A program made the translations under genes and the position numbers. The notes below the pieces were generated by a model. That model searched no databases. It was not told the DNA's origin and saw only the letters and a list, made by a program, of their open reading frames with translations. 23,776 nt of DNA. Source: CAYXWH01 sp964468755 (GTDB lineage: Bacteria > Chloroflexota > Dehalococcoidia > Dehalococcoidales > RBG-16-60-22). Numbering within the stretch: position 1 is the first letter of the stretch; every line of letters begins with the position of its first letter. Positions 7,562-14,576 of this stretch are shown here, one piece after another. The DNA is taken from NCBI GenBank assembly GCA_964468755.1, contig CAYXWH010000023.1, forward strand, positions 1 to 23,776. The letters are read 5' to 3'.

Positions 7562-7577
7562 TTCGCCATATGGCGAA
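7562..7577. promoter_or_regulatory. 16-bp perfect palindrome, candidate operator
   Basis: TTCGCCATATGGCGAA is its own reverse complement over all 16 bases. Its size and position between divergent genes suit a dimeric regulator such as the LuxR-type protein encoded next to it. Confidence 0.5.
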
Positions 7578-7680
7578 CACACGTCATGAATTCTGTCACC
7601 TCTACGTATGGATTACAATAGGTGCTGCCCCCCAATCTGGGCTGACGATACCCTGACTTTACTGCTAGGTAATCCCCCCA

Positions 7681-7713
7681 CCAATATTGGACAGAATTAC
7701 TGACCAAGTTTGG
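7681..7713. repeat. two CCAA-N2-TTGG inverted repeats
   Basis: CCAATATTGG (7681-7690) and CCAAGTTTGG (7704-7713) are 10-bp palindromes (the second imperfect in its centre). Their centres are 23 bp apart, roughly two helical turns, about 80-100 bp upstream of arlB1. Confidence 0.35.
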
Positions 7714-7790
7714 GGATGCTCTGGTGGTTGATAGATGGTGTTCAGGATTAGATTAGAGTACGTGCATTTATATTCGCGGAGGTTAAAGTG

Positions 7791-8372
7791 ATGCGCTCAT
7801 TATTCTCATTATCAAGGAAGATAGACGGGAACCAGCAGGGCATTACCGGACTGGAGACGGCTATTATCCTTATCGCCTTTGTTATCGTGGCTTCAGTATT
7901 CGCCTATGTGGTTCTTTCCGCCGGCCTGTTTTCGTCACAGAAAGCCAAGGAAGCCGTCTATGGCGGAATGGAAGAGACCAGGAGCACCATAGAAATAAAG
8001 GGGGATGTCATCGCCAAGATGGAGAGTGGCCGGGTGACCGAGGTCTATTTCACGGTAGGGGGCCGACCCGGGAATGTGCCGGTTGATTTTACCGATACCT
8101 CAGCGGGCGGTAATAAGGTGATTATCTCCTTTGCCGACCAGACCGAACGGTTCGCCAGCGTGAACTGGACAATGCAGGAGCTGAATGCGGGCAACGGGGA
8201 TAGTCTTCTTGACTCTGATGAACTGTTTATGATTACCGTTGACCTGTCCAATACCGATAATGTGAGCCCCTATGACACCTTCACGCTTGAGGTGAAACCT
8301 CCGGTTGGTGCCGTACTTCCTATTGAGCGGACTGTTCCGGCCAGGGTGAATCAGTACGTCAATCTGTACTGA
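7791..8372 (+). CDS. arlB: archaellin 1 (archaeal-type flagellin)
   Basis: A 193-aa filament subunit of the archaellum. It has a class III (type IV pilin-like) signal: a short basic leader ending NQQG (G17), then ITGLETAIILIAFVIVASVF, the hydrophobic N-terminal helix that packs the filament core. Cleavage is expected after G17 by an ArlK/PibD-type peptidase, leaving Glu at mature position 5 as in type IV pilins. The globular part ends VKPPVGAVLPIERT and closes with NLY. It is the most divergent of the three archaellins and the shortest. I start it at ATG 7791, 8 nt after CGGAGG; an adjacent GTG at 7788 is possible. First gene of the operon. Confidence 0.93.
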   Translation: MRSLFSLSRKIDGNQQGITGLETAIILIAFVIVASVFAYVVLSAGLFSSQKAKEAVYGGMEETRSTIEIKGDVIAKMESGRVTEVYFTVGGRPGNVPVDFTDTSAGGNKVIISFADQTERFASVNWTMQELNAGNGDSLLDSDELFMITVDLSNTDNVSPYDTFTLEVKPPVGAVLPIERTVPARVNQYVNLY

Positions 8373-8433
8373 TGATGCAGCCCAGCAATCTCACCAGTCT
8401 ACCTGGCTTATGAATTATTAAGACGAACAACGT

Positions 8434-8457
8434 AAAGGAGGTGATATGGTTACGTAA
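8434..8457 (+). other. perfect Shine-Dalgarno sequence with a three-codon reading frame
   Basis: AAAGGAGGTGAT (8434-8445) is fully complementary to the 3' end of bacterial 16S rRNA and is followed directly by ATG GTT ACG TAA (8446-8457). It lies in the arlB1-arlB2 gap, 54 nt before the arlB2 start. It may be a remnant of a lost gene start or a ribosome-loading element. Confidence 0.5.
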
Positions 8458-8511
8458 AGCTGATACGAAAGGCGGATTTTATTGGGGAAATCAGTTTTAA
8501 GAGGAGGAAAA

Positions 8512-9171
8512 ATGCGAAATCTATTTTTCAGGCGCAACTGGAAAGACCAGAAGGGTATTACCGGCCTGGAGACCGCCATCATCCTGATCGCCTTCGTGGT
8601 CGTAGCGGCGGTGTTTGCCTACACGGCATTGTCAGCCGGTCTGTTCTCTACACAGAAGAGCTCGGAGGCGGTCTACGCCGGGTTGAAGGAAGCCCAGTCG
8701 ACTATTGAACTGAAAGGTGGCGTTATCGCAATTGCCGGGGCCACCGGCTCCAGCGGCACCGTTAAACAGGTAACTTTCACCATTTCCAACGCGCTCGGTG
8801 GTGAGCCGATTGACTTCACTGCGCCGGCTGCCGATACCTCGAACAACAACGGTCAGGCTGACAGCACCAGCACCAACAAGGTGGTCGTCTCCTATATTGA
8901 TCAGGACCAGCGCGTGGATGACCTCTACTGGACGGTTACCAAGCTGGGGCAGTCTGACGATGATGACCTGCTGGAGGTCAACGAGATGTTCAAAATTACC
9001 GTCGGTAACACCGATAACGGTACCGGAGGCGGTAACCTTCTTGATGCGCTCGATCCTGACCTGACGGTCAACAAGGAATTTTCCCTTGAGGTGGTTCCTC
9101 CCGTCGGTGCCGTGTTGAACGTCGAGCGGACCACGCCAGCCTATATCGACAGCATTATCAACCTGCACTAG
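8512..9171 (+). CDS. arlB: archaellin 2
   Basis: A 219-aa archaellin. The leader MRNLFFRRNWKDQKG (G15) precedes ITGLETAIILIAFVVVAAVF; cleavage is expected after G15. The C-terminal domain carries DQDQRVDDLYWTVTKLG, an acidic DDDDLLEVNEMF segment, and the ending EVVPPVGAVLNVERTTPAYID followed by INLH. ATG 8512 is chosen because GAGGAGG precedes it by 4-5 nt; an upstream in-frame TTG is unlikely. It is very close to archaellin 3 at both protein and DNA level, and less like archaellin 1, so it arose from a recent duplication or is kept alike by gene conversion. No cysteine, as usual for filament subunits. Confidence 0.95.
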   Translation: MRNLFFRRNWKDQKGITGLETAIILIAFVVVAAVFAYTALSAGLFSTQKSSEAVYAGLKEAQSTIELKGGVIAIAGATGSSGTVKQVTFTISNALGGEPIDFTAPAADTSNNNGQADSTSTNKVVVSYIDQDQRVDDLYWTVTKLGQSDDDDLLEVNEMFKITVGNTDNGTGGGNLLDALDPDLTVNKEFSLEVVPPVGAVLNVERTTPAYIDSIINLH

Positions 9172-9257
9172 AGATGCTATTGACTTGGTAAATCGTGAAG
9201 GGCGCCCTACGCTCAACCGATAGCCGAGGACATAGAGTAAGGAGGAAAATAAAAAAT

Positions 9258-9911
9258 ATGCTACAAAAGCCATTCAAGTTACACAAAGGTCAGAAGGGCA
9301 TCACCGGCCTGGAGACCGCCATCATCCTGATTGCCTTCGTGGTAGTGGCGGCGGTATTTGCCTACACGGCATTGTCGGCCGGACTGTTCTCCACACAGAA
9401 GAGCTCGGAGGCGGTTTACTCCGGGTTGAAGGAAGCCCAGTCGACCATGGAGCTGCGCGGCAGCGTCATCGCTACGGCGAACACCACCGGCTCCAGTGGT
9501 ACCATCAAGCAGGTAACCTTTACGGTTGCCAATGTGCTTGGCGGCGAGCCGCTTGACTTCACCGCGCCGTCTGCTGCTGCCGGTAACACCGGTATAGCTG
9601 ACGCCAGCAGCACCAACAAGGTGGTAATCTCCTACATTGACCAGGACCAACGCGTGGATGACCTCTACTGGACTGTTACCAAGCTGGGGAAAGCTGATGG
9701 CGATGACCTGCTGGAGGTCGATGAGAAGTTCCAGATAACCCTTGGCAGTGGCACTGCCGGTTCGGATGGCGGTAACCTCATTGATGCGCTTGACACCGAC
9801 CTGACGGTCAATAAGGAATTCACCGTTGAGGTCAAACCTCCCATCGGGGCAGTGCTCAACATTGAGCGCACTATACCTGCCTATATTGATACGGTTATAA
9901 ATCTGCACTAA
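9258..9911 (+). CDS. arlB: archaellin 3
   Basis: A 217-aa archaellin. The leader MLQKPFKLHKGQKG (G14) precedes ITGLETAIILIAFVVVAAVF. The body follows archaellin 2 nearly residue for residue, with differences concentrated in two loops (ASAAAGNTGIADASS and LGSGTAGSDGGN). It ends with EVKPPIGAVLNIERTIPAYID and INLH. The start ATG 9258 lies 12 nt after AAGGAGGAAA, a slightly long spacing; earlier in-frame starts have no ribosome binding site. A strong stem-loop follows 17 nt after the stop, separating the filament genes from the rest of the operon. Confidence 0.95.
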   Translation: MLQKPFKLHKGQKGITGLETAIILIAFVVVAAVFAYTALSAGLFSTQKSSEAVYSGLKEAQSTMELRGSVIATANTTGSSGTIKQVTFTVANVLGGEPLDFTAPSAAAGNTGIADASSTNKVVISYIDQDQRVDDLYWTVTKLGKADGDDLLEVDEKFQITLGSGTAGSDGGNLIDALDTDLTVNKEFTVEVKPPIGAVLNIERTIPAYIDTVINLH

Positions 9912-9928
9912 TTCACTTTCTTGAGGGT

Positions 9929-9957
9929 GGTGGGGACACGACCGCGGTGTCCCCACC
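9929..9957 (+). terminator. strong hairpin after the archaellin genes, probable attenuator or mRNA stabiliser
   Basis: Arms GGTGGGGACAC (9929-9939) and GTGTCCCCACC (9947-9957) pair over 11 bp without mismatch around a 7-nt loop. No T-tract follows, so full intrinsic termination is unlikely. Partial termination or protection of the upstream archaellin mRNA from 3' decay would give more filament subunit than motor. Confidence 0.6.
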
Positions 9958-10067
9958 CCAACCCGGGCGAGGAGCAGGAATCACCCGCTGTCAGAGGCTG
10001 TGGCAGATGAGGATGGTATTTGTAAGGACTGGAAATTGCTTTGAAGGGATGTTAACGGAGGTCTCTC

Positions 10068-10544
10068 GTGGACAAGGCTGTAACTACAGCTCTACTTATT
10101 ATAGCGGGAGTGGTCTGTATGATATTTGTCTTCAACAGTGTCTATCCAATGGTGAACCGGTCCAGCCAGGCTATGGTGAGCATGGCTGATACCATAGACG
10201 ATCGGATGAAGAGCCGGATAAATATTGTGCATGTCGCCAATTCTTCCGATCGTCAAACTGTGTACGTGTGGATAAAGAATGTAGGTAGCTCCCGGATTAT
10301 TGATGTTGACGAGAGCGACCTTTTTTTTGGACAGGAGGACGATTTTTCCCGTATTTCCTATGTGGATGATGCCGGCGGCAGTTATCCGCGCTGGGAATAC
10401 ACTATTGAGAATGATACCGAGTGGCTGAGCAGCGCCACGCTTAAAATTACCATTAGCTATAATGCTGACCCTGGTGCCGGCACCTATTTTATCAAGTATA
10501 TCATACCTAACGGCATATCTGATGAATATTACTTCAGCATGTAA
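10068..10544 (+). CDS. archaellum minor subunit, ArlG/ArlF-like
   Basis: A 158-aa protein with one N-terminal hydrophobic helix (about residues 5-26, VTTALLIIAGVVCMIFVFNSVY) followed by a beta-rich domain. The segment TVYVWIKNVGSSRI and the following SDLFFG resemble ArlG-type proteins, which with ArlF link the archaellum to the cell envelope. There is no basic leader with a Gly cleavage site. It starts with GTG, preceded by CGGAGGT at good spacing. It lies between the archaellin genes and arlJ, 11 bp before the next archaellin-like gene. The choice between ArlG and ArlF is not certain. Confidence 0.7.
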   Translation: MDKAVTTALLIIAGVVCMIFVFNSVYPMVNRSSQAMVSMADTIDDRMKSRINIVHVANSSDRQTVYVWIKNVGSSRIIDVDESDLFFGQEDDFSRISYVDDAGGSYPRWEYTIENDTEWLSSATLKITISYNADPGAGTYFIKYIIPNGISDEYYFSM

Positions 10545-10555
10545 CGGAGAAAGAT

Positions 10556-11071
10556 ATGGAGACGGCAATTGTCTCTTTAATTTGTATAGCGTTAATCGTA
10601 TTCGGGGGCATGACCATGTCCCAGGGATTTCTGACGTCGGTAGACAGTACGTCAGCCGGGCTGGAAGAAATCAGTAACCGGGGGGAAGACATAATGAGAA
10701 CCGAACTTGCTACGGGCAATGCCACCATGCAGTCGGCAACCCAGTTGCAGGTGAACCTGGAGAACGGGGGTCAAACCAAGCTGGCCAGTTTCGATAAATG
10801 GGACCTTATTATCCAGTACTATGATACTACCCAGAGCTACCAGGTAGTCTGGCTCCCCTATACTGAGGGAACCCCCGGTACTAATGAGTGGACGGTGGCT
10901 GGGATTTATCTGAACGGGCAGCCGGAGGCATTTGAGCCGGATATATTTAATCCGAAGGAAGAGCTACGGATTCAGGCGAACCTGAGTCCACCGGTGGGTG
11001 ATAACACGACCAATCTGGTGGTTATCTCAACTCCAAATGGCATTCCGGCTTCGATACCTTTTGAGAATTGA
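10556..11071 (+). CDS. archaellum minor subunit, ArlF/ArlG-like
   Basis: A 171-aa protein. It starts METAIVSLICIALIVFGGMTM, which aligns with the mature archaellin start ETAIILIAFVIVAS but has no leader peptide before it. Downstream it is beta-rich, with KLASFDKWDLIIQYYD, YTEGTPGTNEWTV and VISTPNGIPA segments that suggest an immunoglobulin-like domain. In archaea ArlF and ArlG are archaellin-like proteins with such a domain; this is the likelier ArlF counterpart by elimination. ATG is preceded by CGGAGAAAG, 11 bp after the previous stop. Confidence 0.65.
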   Translation: METAIVSLICIALIVFGGMTMSQGFLTSVDSTSAGLEEISNRGEDIMRTELATGNATMQSATQLQVNLENGGQTKLASFDKWDLIIQYYDTTQSYQVVWLPYTEGTPGTNEWTVAGIYLNGQPEAFEPDIFNPKEELRIQANLSPPVGDNTTNLVVISTPNGIPASIPFEN

Positions 11072-11127
11072 ATTAGTAACCGTGGGGGTCGGTGCTCATA
11101 GAACAATACACTAAGGAAAATATTTAA

Positions 11128-12633
11128 ATGCTAGGCAGGCTAACACAGCTATTCACCAAAGGGGGCCGTAAAAGCGGGAAGAGCGGGAAGAGCAAGAGCT
11201 ATATGAACTTTGATATGCTCTACCAGCTCTCCTATATGGCGGTAATTGCCTCGGGTGGAGTTCCGCGCGGCCAGATATTCGAGCGGGCTGCCCAGCTTCC
11301 CTGTTCTTCCGCGGAATACTTCCGGCGGATTGAACTCGCTTCAAAGAAGTTGAAGTATGATTACGCCCGTGCCTGCCGTCTGGTGGGGGAGGGTGCTGAA
11401 GAAGAGGATGTCAAGGGAATGCTGCTCCGTTTCTCCAGTTCCCTTATCTCTGGTGAACCTGAAGCTGAGTTTCTGGCCAGGGAAGCTGAGGCAGTGGCTG
11501 AGAACTACGATAATGAATACAACCGAAAACTGGAAGCAATGAAGATGTGGAGTGACGCTTACGTGTCGCTCATACTGTCGGCGGTCCTGGTTATTATCAT
11601 CGGTATTGTCTCAACGATGATATGGAAAATAGAGACCACCATTATCATGGGAATGGCGTTTATTGCTATTGCCACCACCGCTACCGGCGTATGGTTGATT
11701 TATCTCGTATCGCCGCGAGAGATGGTTGTTCTCGGCTGGGCCGGTTCTCATGAGCAGAGACTTACCCGGAAATTACTTAAGCTGGCTCTGCCCATCGCTG
11801 TCGTTGCCGGTGCTCTTTTGCTGATACTGGGCACCAACCTAGGATTTGTGTTGCTGGTTGTTGCCGCGGTGGTCTTTCCCGTAGGCTATATCGTGACATC
11901 CGATGATAACAAGGTAACCAGAAGGGATATTGAAGTTGGCACCTTCTTGCGGTCGCTGGGTGGTGTCTGCGCGGCGCTGGGGACCACGGTGGGTGCTGCC
12001 CTGAACCGGCTGGACCTGGACTCCATAAATAACCTGAGACAGTCGGTGAGTCGACTGCGGACAAGGCTGGTTGCCGGCATCAAGACCAAACTCTGCTGGT
12101 CAAAGTTTATTGATGAGACGGGGAGCGAGCTGGCTAACCGCAGTGTGGGGATGTTCTACGACGCGGTAGACCTGGGGGGAGCGCCGGACCAGGCGGGATA
12201 TCAGACCTCGCTCTTTGCCAACCGGATAGCCATGCTCCGTGCCAGGCGTAAAACAGTAACCGGGCCCTTCCGCTGGCTTTGTCTGGCGATGCATGGTTCG
12301 GTAGTGGTCTTGCTCGTGTTCATTACTGAGGTGATTATGGCATTTTCCAGCATGGTAACCAGAGCTCAGGACTCAATGCCCAGTGTATCCGGGGCGCCAT
12401 CGATGGCCTCCTTTTCCAGTTTTAATCTCTCCGGTCTGGAGATCATGCATACCCTGGTAATACCGTTGGTATTGATATTTACTGTAGCCAATGCCCTGGC
12501 ACCCACTATTGCTGATGGTGGTAGCAAGTTTAAGGTGCTGTACAATCTGGCGTTTACCGCCGCTGTTTCCGGAGTCAGCCTGGCTTTTCTGCCGTCAATA
12601 GCCGCGGCTCTGTTTCAATCAATTCAGGTGTAG
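11128..12633 (+). CDS. arlJ: archaellum membrane platform protein ArlJ
   Basis: A 501-aa polytopic protein of the TadC/GspF (type II secretion F) superfamily, the membrane platform on which the ATPase ArlI acts. It has a basic N-terminus (GGRKSGKSGKSKS), a soluble domain at about 30-140 (MNFDMLYQLSYMAVIASGGVPRG opening the first F domain), helices at about 145-170, 175-196, 218-236 and 240-260, a second basic cytosolic domain at about 262-380 (RRDIEVGTFLRSLGG is typical of ArlJ/TadC), and three more helices to the end. The start ATG follows TAAGGAAAA. In many euryarchaeal operons arlJ comes after arlI; here it precedes arlH and arlI. Confidence 0.92.
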   Translation: MLGRLTQLFTKGGRKSGKSGKSKSYMNFDMLYQLSYMAVIASGGVPRGQIFERAAQLPCSSAEYFRRIELASKKLKYDYARACRLVGEGAEEEDVKGMLLRFSSSLISGEPEAEFLAREAEAVAENYDNEYNRKLEAMKMWSDAYVSLILSAVLVIIIGIVSTMIWKIETTIIMGMAFIAIATTATGVWLIYLVSPREMVVLGWAGSHEQRLTRKLLKLALPIAVVAGALLLILGTNLGFVLLVVAAVVFPVGYIVTSDDNKVTRRDIEVGTFLRSLGGVCAALGTTVGAALNRLDLDSINNLRQSVSRLRTRLVAGIKTKLCWSKFIDETGSELANRSVGMFYDAVDLGGAPDQAGYQTSLFANRIAMLRARRKTVTGPFRWLCLAMHGSVVVLLVFITEVIMAFSSMVTRAQDSMPSVSGAPSMASFSSFNLSGLEIMHTLVIPLVLIFTVANALAPTIADGGSKFKVLYNLAFTAAVSGVSLAFLPSIAAALFQSIQV

Positions 12634-12642
12634 GGGGGACAT

Positions 12643-12831
12643 ATGGATATGGATAAGGATATAGACGAGAGGATAAAAGCACTGGAAGATGAATTCCAGG
12701 CGACCAAGGTAGAGCTGAACCAGATACTGCTGGATATCCGCAGTCGTCTCATGGAAGCGCAAACGCCACTTCGGACAGATATGGCTGTGGACAGGTTCAG
12801 CGAACAAAACGAGGTAGAAAAGGAGGTGTAG
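12643..12831 (+). CDS. small coiled-coil protein of the archaellum operon
   Basis: A 62-aa, highly charged protein without membrane segment. The segment RIKALEDEFQATKVELNQI and on to LMEAQTP matches the first 40 residues of the next protein (RVEVLEREFKLIKGELKGT to LMSFKMPP), so the two share a coiled-coil module. It lies 9 bp after arlJ with a GGGGGGAC site. Its last codons contain the AAAAGGAGGTG that serves the next gene, so the two are probably translationally coupled. It may replace one of the small ArlC/D/E proteins of archaea; that is inference. Confidence 0.65.
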   Translation: MDMDKDIDERIKALEDEFQATKVELNQILLDIRSRLMEAQTPLRTDMAVDRFSEQNEVEKEV

Positions 12832-12835
12832 CCTT

Positions 12836-13831
12836 ATGGAAGTAAATCAGCGGGTTGAAGTACTTGAAAGAGAGTTCAAGCTGATCAAGGGCGAGTTAAA
12901 GGGAACGCTGACCAGTGTTCGCGATTACCTGATGAGCTTCAAGATGCCGCCTCCCGGGAATTCCAAGCTGCTGTCAGCGATTGATGCCGACGATACCCAA
13001 ACCGTGGTCATTAGTGGAGCTATGAGCCACAGTTCTGACGTGAGCTATACCGAATCGCCGAAGGTCACCAAGGATGCTGGAACAGGACACTCAGCGGCTC
13101 AACCGGGAAAATTGTCTGAGGGAGTGGTAAGGCAGGCTGCTGAACCGGGCGCCAACCCTTCCAGGGGTGAGTCTCCGCCTTCAATGGGGGGGTATCAGCC
13201 TTCAGTGGAGGAGGTCGAACCGGCGGAGCCACCGGTGAACTACAGTGGAGGTGAAGCCGGTCCGGGGAGGATAAAGGGAGAAGCGCCGGGGCGAGTTGAT
13301 GACATGGATGTGCTTGAGGAGCGGCTCAGGCAGGAAACGACTCAATCAACACCGCGGGTAAATCTACTCTCCAATATCATCCGCTGGGTCGCCTACGCTA
13401 AAAGAGAAATAGGCGAGGAACAGTTAGCTTCTTTCCTGGAGGTTTATGGTATCAGCGGGCATCTCTCGCCGGAGTTGCAGGAAGTTATTCTGCACCTGAT
13501 AGAGATAACTGAGCCCAACTCAGGTGAAACCAGCAGCGCCGAAATCTGGAGTCGGCTGATTCTGGAGCTCCACGGTATTCTGACCGGTGGCGATGCTCCC
13601 GCCTATGCCTTAAGACCGTTCTGGAACAGTGGAACACCGGAACCACTGCCGGATGAGGTCGAGGTAGCGGAAGCAGTACCGAAAGAAAGTACCGAAGAAA
13701 TACCGCTCAAACTGAAATTAGTCTTTACCAGTACTGATGGCAGCGAGAAAGAGTTTAGCGTTGATTTGAGCCCTGAGGTGGATGGAGAGAGCCCCAAACG
13801 GCGTTCCTCCGACACGTCAGAGACTGACTAG
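12836..13831 (+). CDS. ArlD/E-like cytosolic archaellum protein
   Basis: A 331-aa soluble protein. Residues 5-38 form the coiled coil shared with the preceding protein. Residues 60-170 are low-complexity and rich in Pro, Gly and Glu. Residues 172-226 (VNLLSNIIRWVAYAKREIGEEQLASFLEVYGISGHLSPE in part) resemble the FlaD/E (ArlD/E) C-terminal domain, with its pattern of a W-containing helix, then L..FL..Y and an acidic helix. Residues 288-312 form a beta segment (LKLKLVFTSTDG). ArlC/D/E proteins in archaea form a cytosolic part of the motor that receives chemotaxis input. The domain match is by eye and moderate. Strong Shine-Dalgarno AAGGAGGTG, 4 bp after the previous stop. Confidence 0.6.
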   Translation: MEVNQRVEVLEREFKLIKGELKGTLTSVRDYLMSFKMPPPGNSKLLSAIDADDTQTVVISGAMSHSSDVSYTESPKVTKDAGTGHSAAQPGKLSEGVVRQAAEPGANPSRGESPPSMGGYQPSVEEVEPAEPPVNYSGGEAGPGRIKGEAPGRVDDMDVLEERLRQETTQSTPRVNLLSNIIRWVAYAKREIGEEQLASFLEVYGISGHLSPELQEVILHLIEITEPNSGETSSAEIWSRLILELHGILTGGDAPAYALRPFWNSGTPEPLPDEVEVAEAVPKESTEEIPLKLKLVFTSTDGSEKEFSVDLSPEVDGESPKRRSSDTSETD

Positions 13832-13850
13832 AATGGAGAGGTGAAACAAC

Positions 13851-14567
13851 ATGCCAGGTCAGACAGTAAAAAGAGAGTTCATCCTCACCGGTGTGCCCGA
13901 GGTTGATGAAAAGCTGGGCGGAGGAATCCCGGTGGGTTCCCTGTGTCTTGTTGAAGGCCATTCTGATGCCGGTAAAAGCGTGCTGTGCCAGCATCTCACC
14001 CATGGCACGCTGACTTCAGCTCAGGCATCGGTTGCCTATTATACCACCGAAAATACCGTGAAGAGTCTCATTAGCCAGATGGCTTCCCTTTCTCTGCACG
14101 TCGGGGAGCACTTTCTGGCGGACCGTTTGCGGATATTTCCGCTTGCCTTTAGCCATGTACTGAAGGATGGCAAGAAGCCATTCCGGGTACTGAATTACCA
14201 TTTCTCCACTCTGCCCCCGGAGTTCAAGCTGGTTATTGTGGATTCCATAACGATGCTGATATCGCACAGCAACCCGGTTTCCATCATCGACTTCTTTTCC
14301 GAGTGCAAGAATTTATGTGACAAGGACCGGTCGGTTATTCTGGTGGCGCACTCGTATGCTTTTGAGGAGGACATGCTTTCGCGGACTCGCTCACTGTGCG
14401 ATGCCCGCTTCAAGCTGCGCCTGGAGCAGGTGGGCGACCGCATGGTGAAGTTGATGGAAGTCCTCAAGGTCCGGGGAGCTGACCGGCCTACCGGTGACGT
14501 GGTCAGCTTTGATATTGAGCCAAAGGTAGGTATGCGCATCATTCCGCTTGCCAAAGCCAGAGTTTAG
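13851..14567 (+). CDS. arlH: ArlH, RecA/KaiC-like ATP-binding archaellum regulator
   Basis: A 238-aa KaiC-like protein. The opening FILTGVPEVDEKLGGGIPVGSLCLVEG and the Walker A GHSDAGKS (36-43) are characteristic; the Walker B is LVIVD (127-131). In archaea ArlH binds ATP, interacts with ArlI and controls archaellum assembly. The gene is followed directly by arlI: the ArlI ribosome binding site overlaps this gene's stop codon. Length is as expected for ArlH (about 230 aa). Confidence 0.93.
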   Translation: MPGQTVKREFILTGVPEVDEKLGGGIPVGSLCLVEGHSDAGKSVLCQHLTHGTLTSAQASVAYYTTENTVKSLISQMASLSLHVGEHFLADRLRIFPLAFSHVLKDGKKPFRVLNYHFSTLPPEFKLVIVDSITMLISHSNPVSIIDFFSECKNLCDKDRSVILVAHSYAFEEDMLSRTRSLCDARFKLRLEQVGDRMVKLMEVLKVRGADRPTGDVVSFDIEPKVGMRIIPLAKARV

Positions 14568-14576
14568 GAGGTTAGT

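Larger units (their letters stand above)
7257..7790. other. 534-bp divergent regulatory region between the LuxR-type regulator and the archaellum operon
   Basis: No convincing gene is present. The region is much more AT-rich than its neighbours at 7370-7560 and carries several repeat structures, listed separately: a 16-bp perfect palindrome, TTAAG direct repeats about one helical turn apart, and two CCAA...TTGG inverted repeats. It should hold the promoters of both divergent units. For the operon, a TACAAT at 7614-7619 could be a -10 box but has only a poor -35 (TTCTGT). Confidence 0.7.

Noticed and set aside
7620..7690. Possible riboswitch in the leader before arlB1
   Set aside because: I compared it with the riboswitch classes I know, including cyclic di-GMP and fluoride types, and saw no matching core; only short inverted repeats are present.
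8632..9956. Long reading frames (213 and 225 aa) on the minus strand across archaellins 2 and 3
   Set aside because: They mirror the coding strand of two paralogous genes, have no ribosome binding sites, and resemble each other only because the archaellins do.
9947..10189. An 80-aa plus-strand frame between arlB3 and the ArlG/F-like gene
   Set aside because: It starts inside the hairpin, overlaps the next gene in another frame and shows no protein-like pattern.
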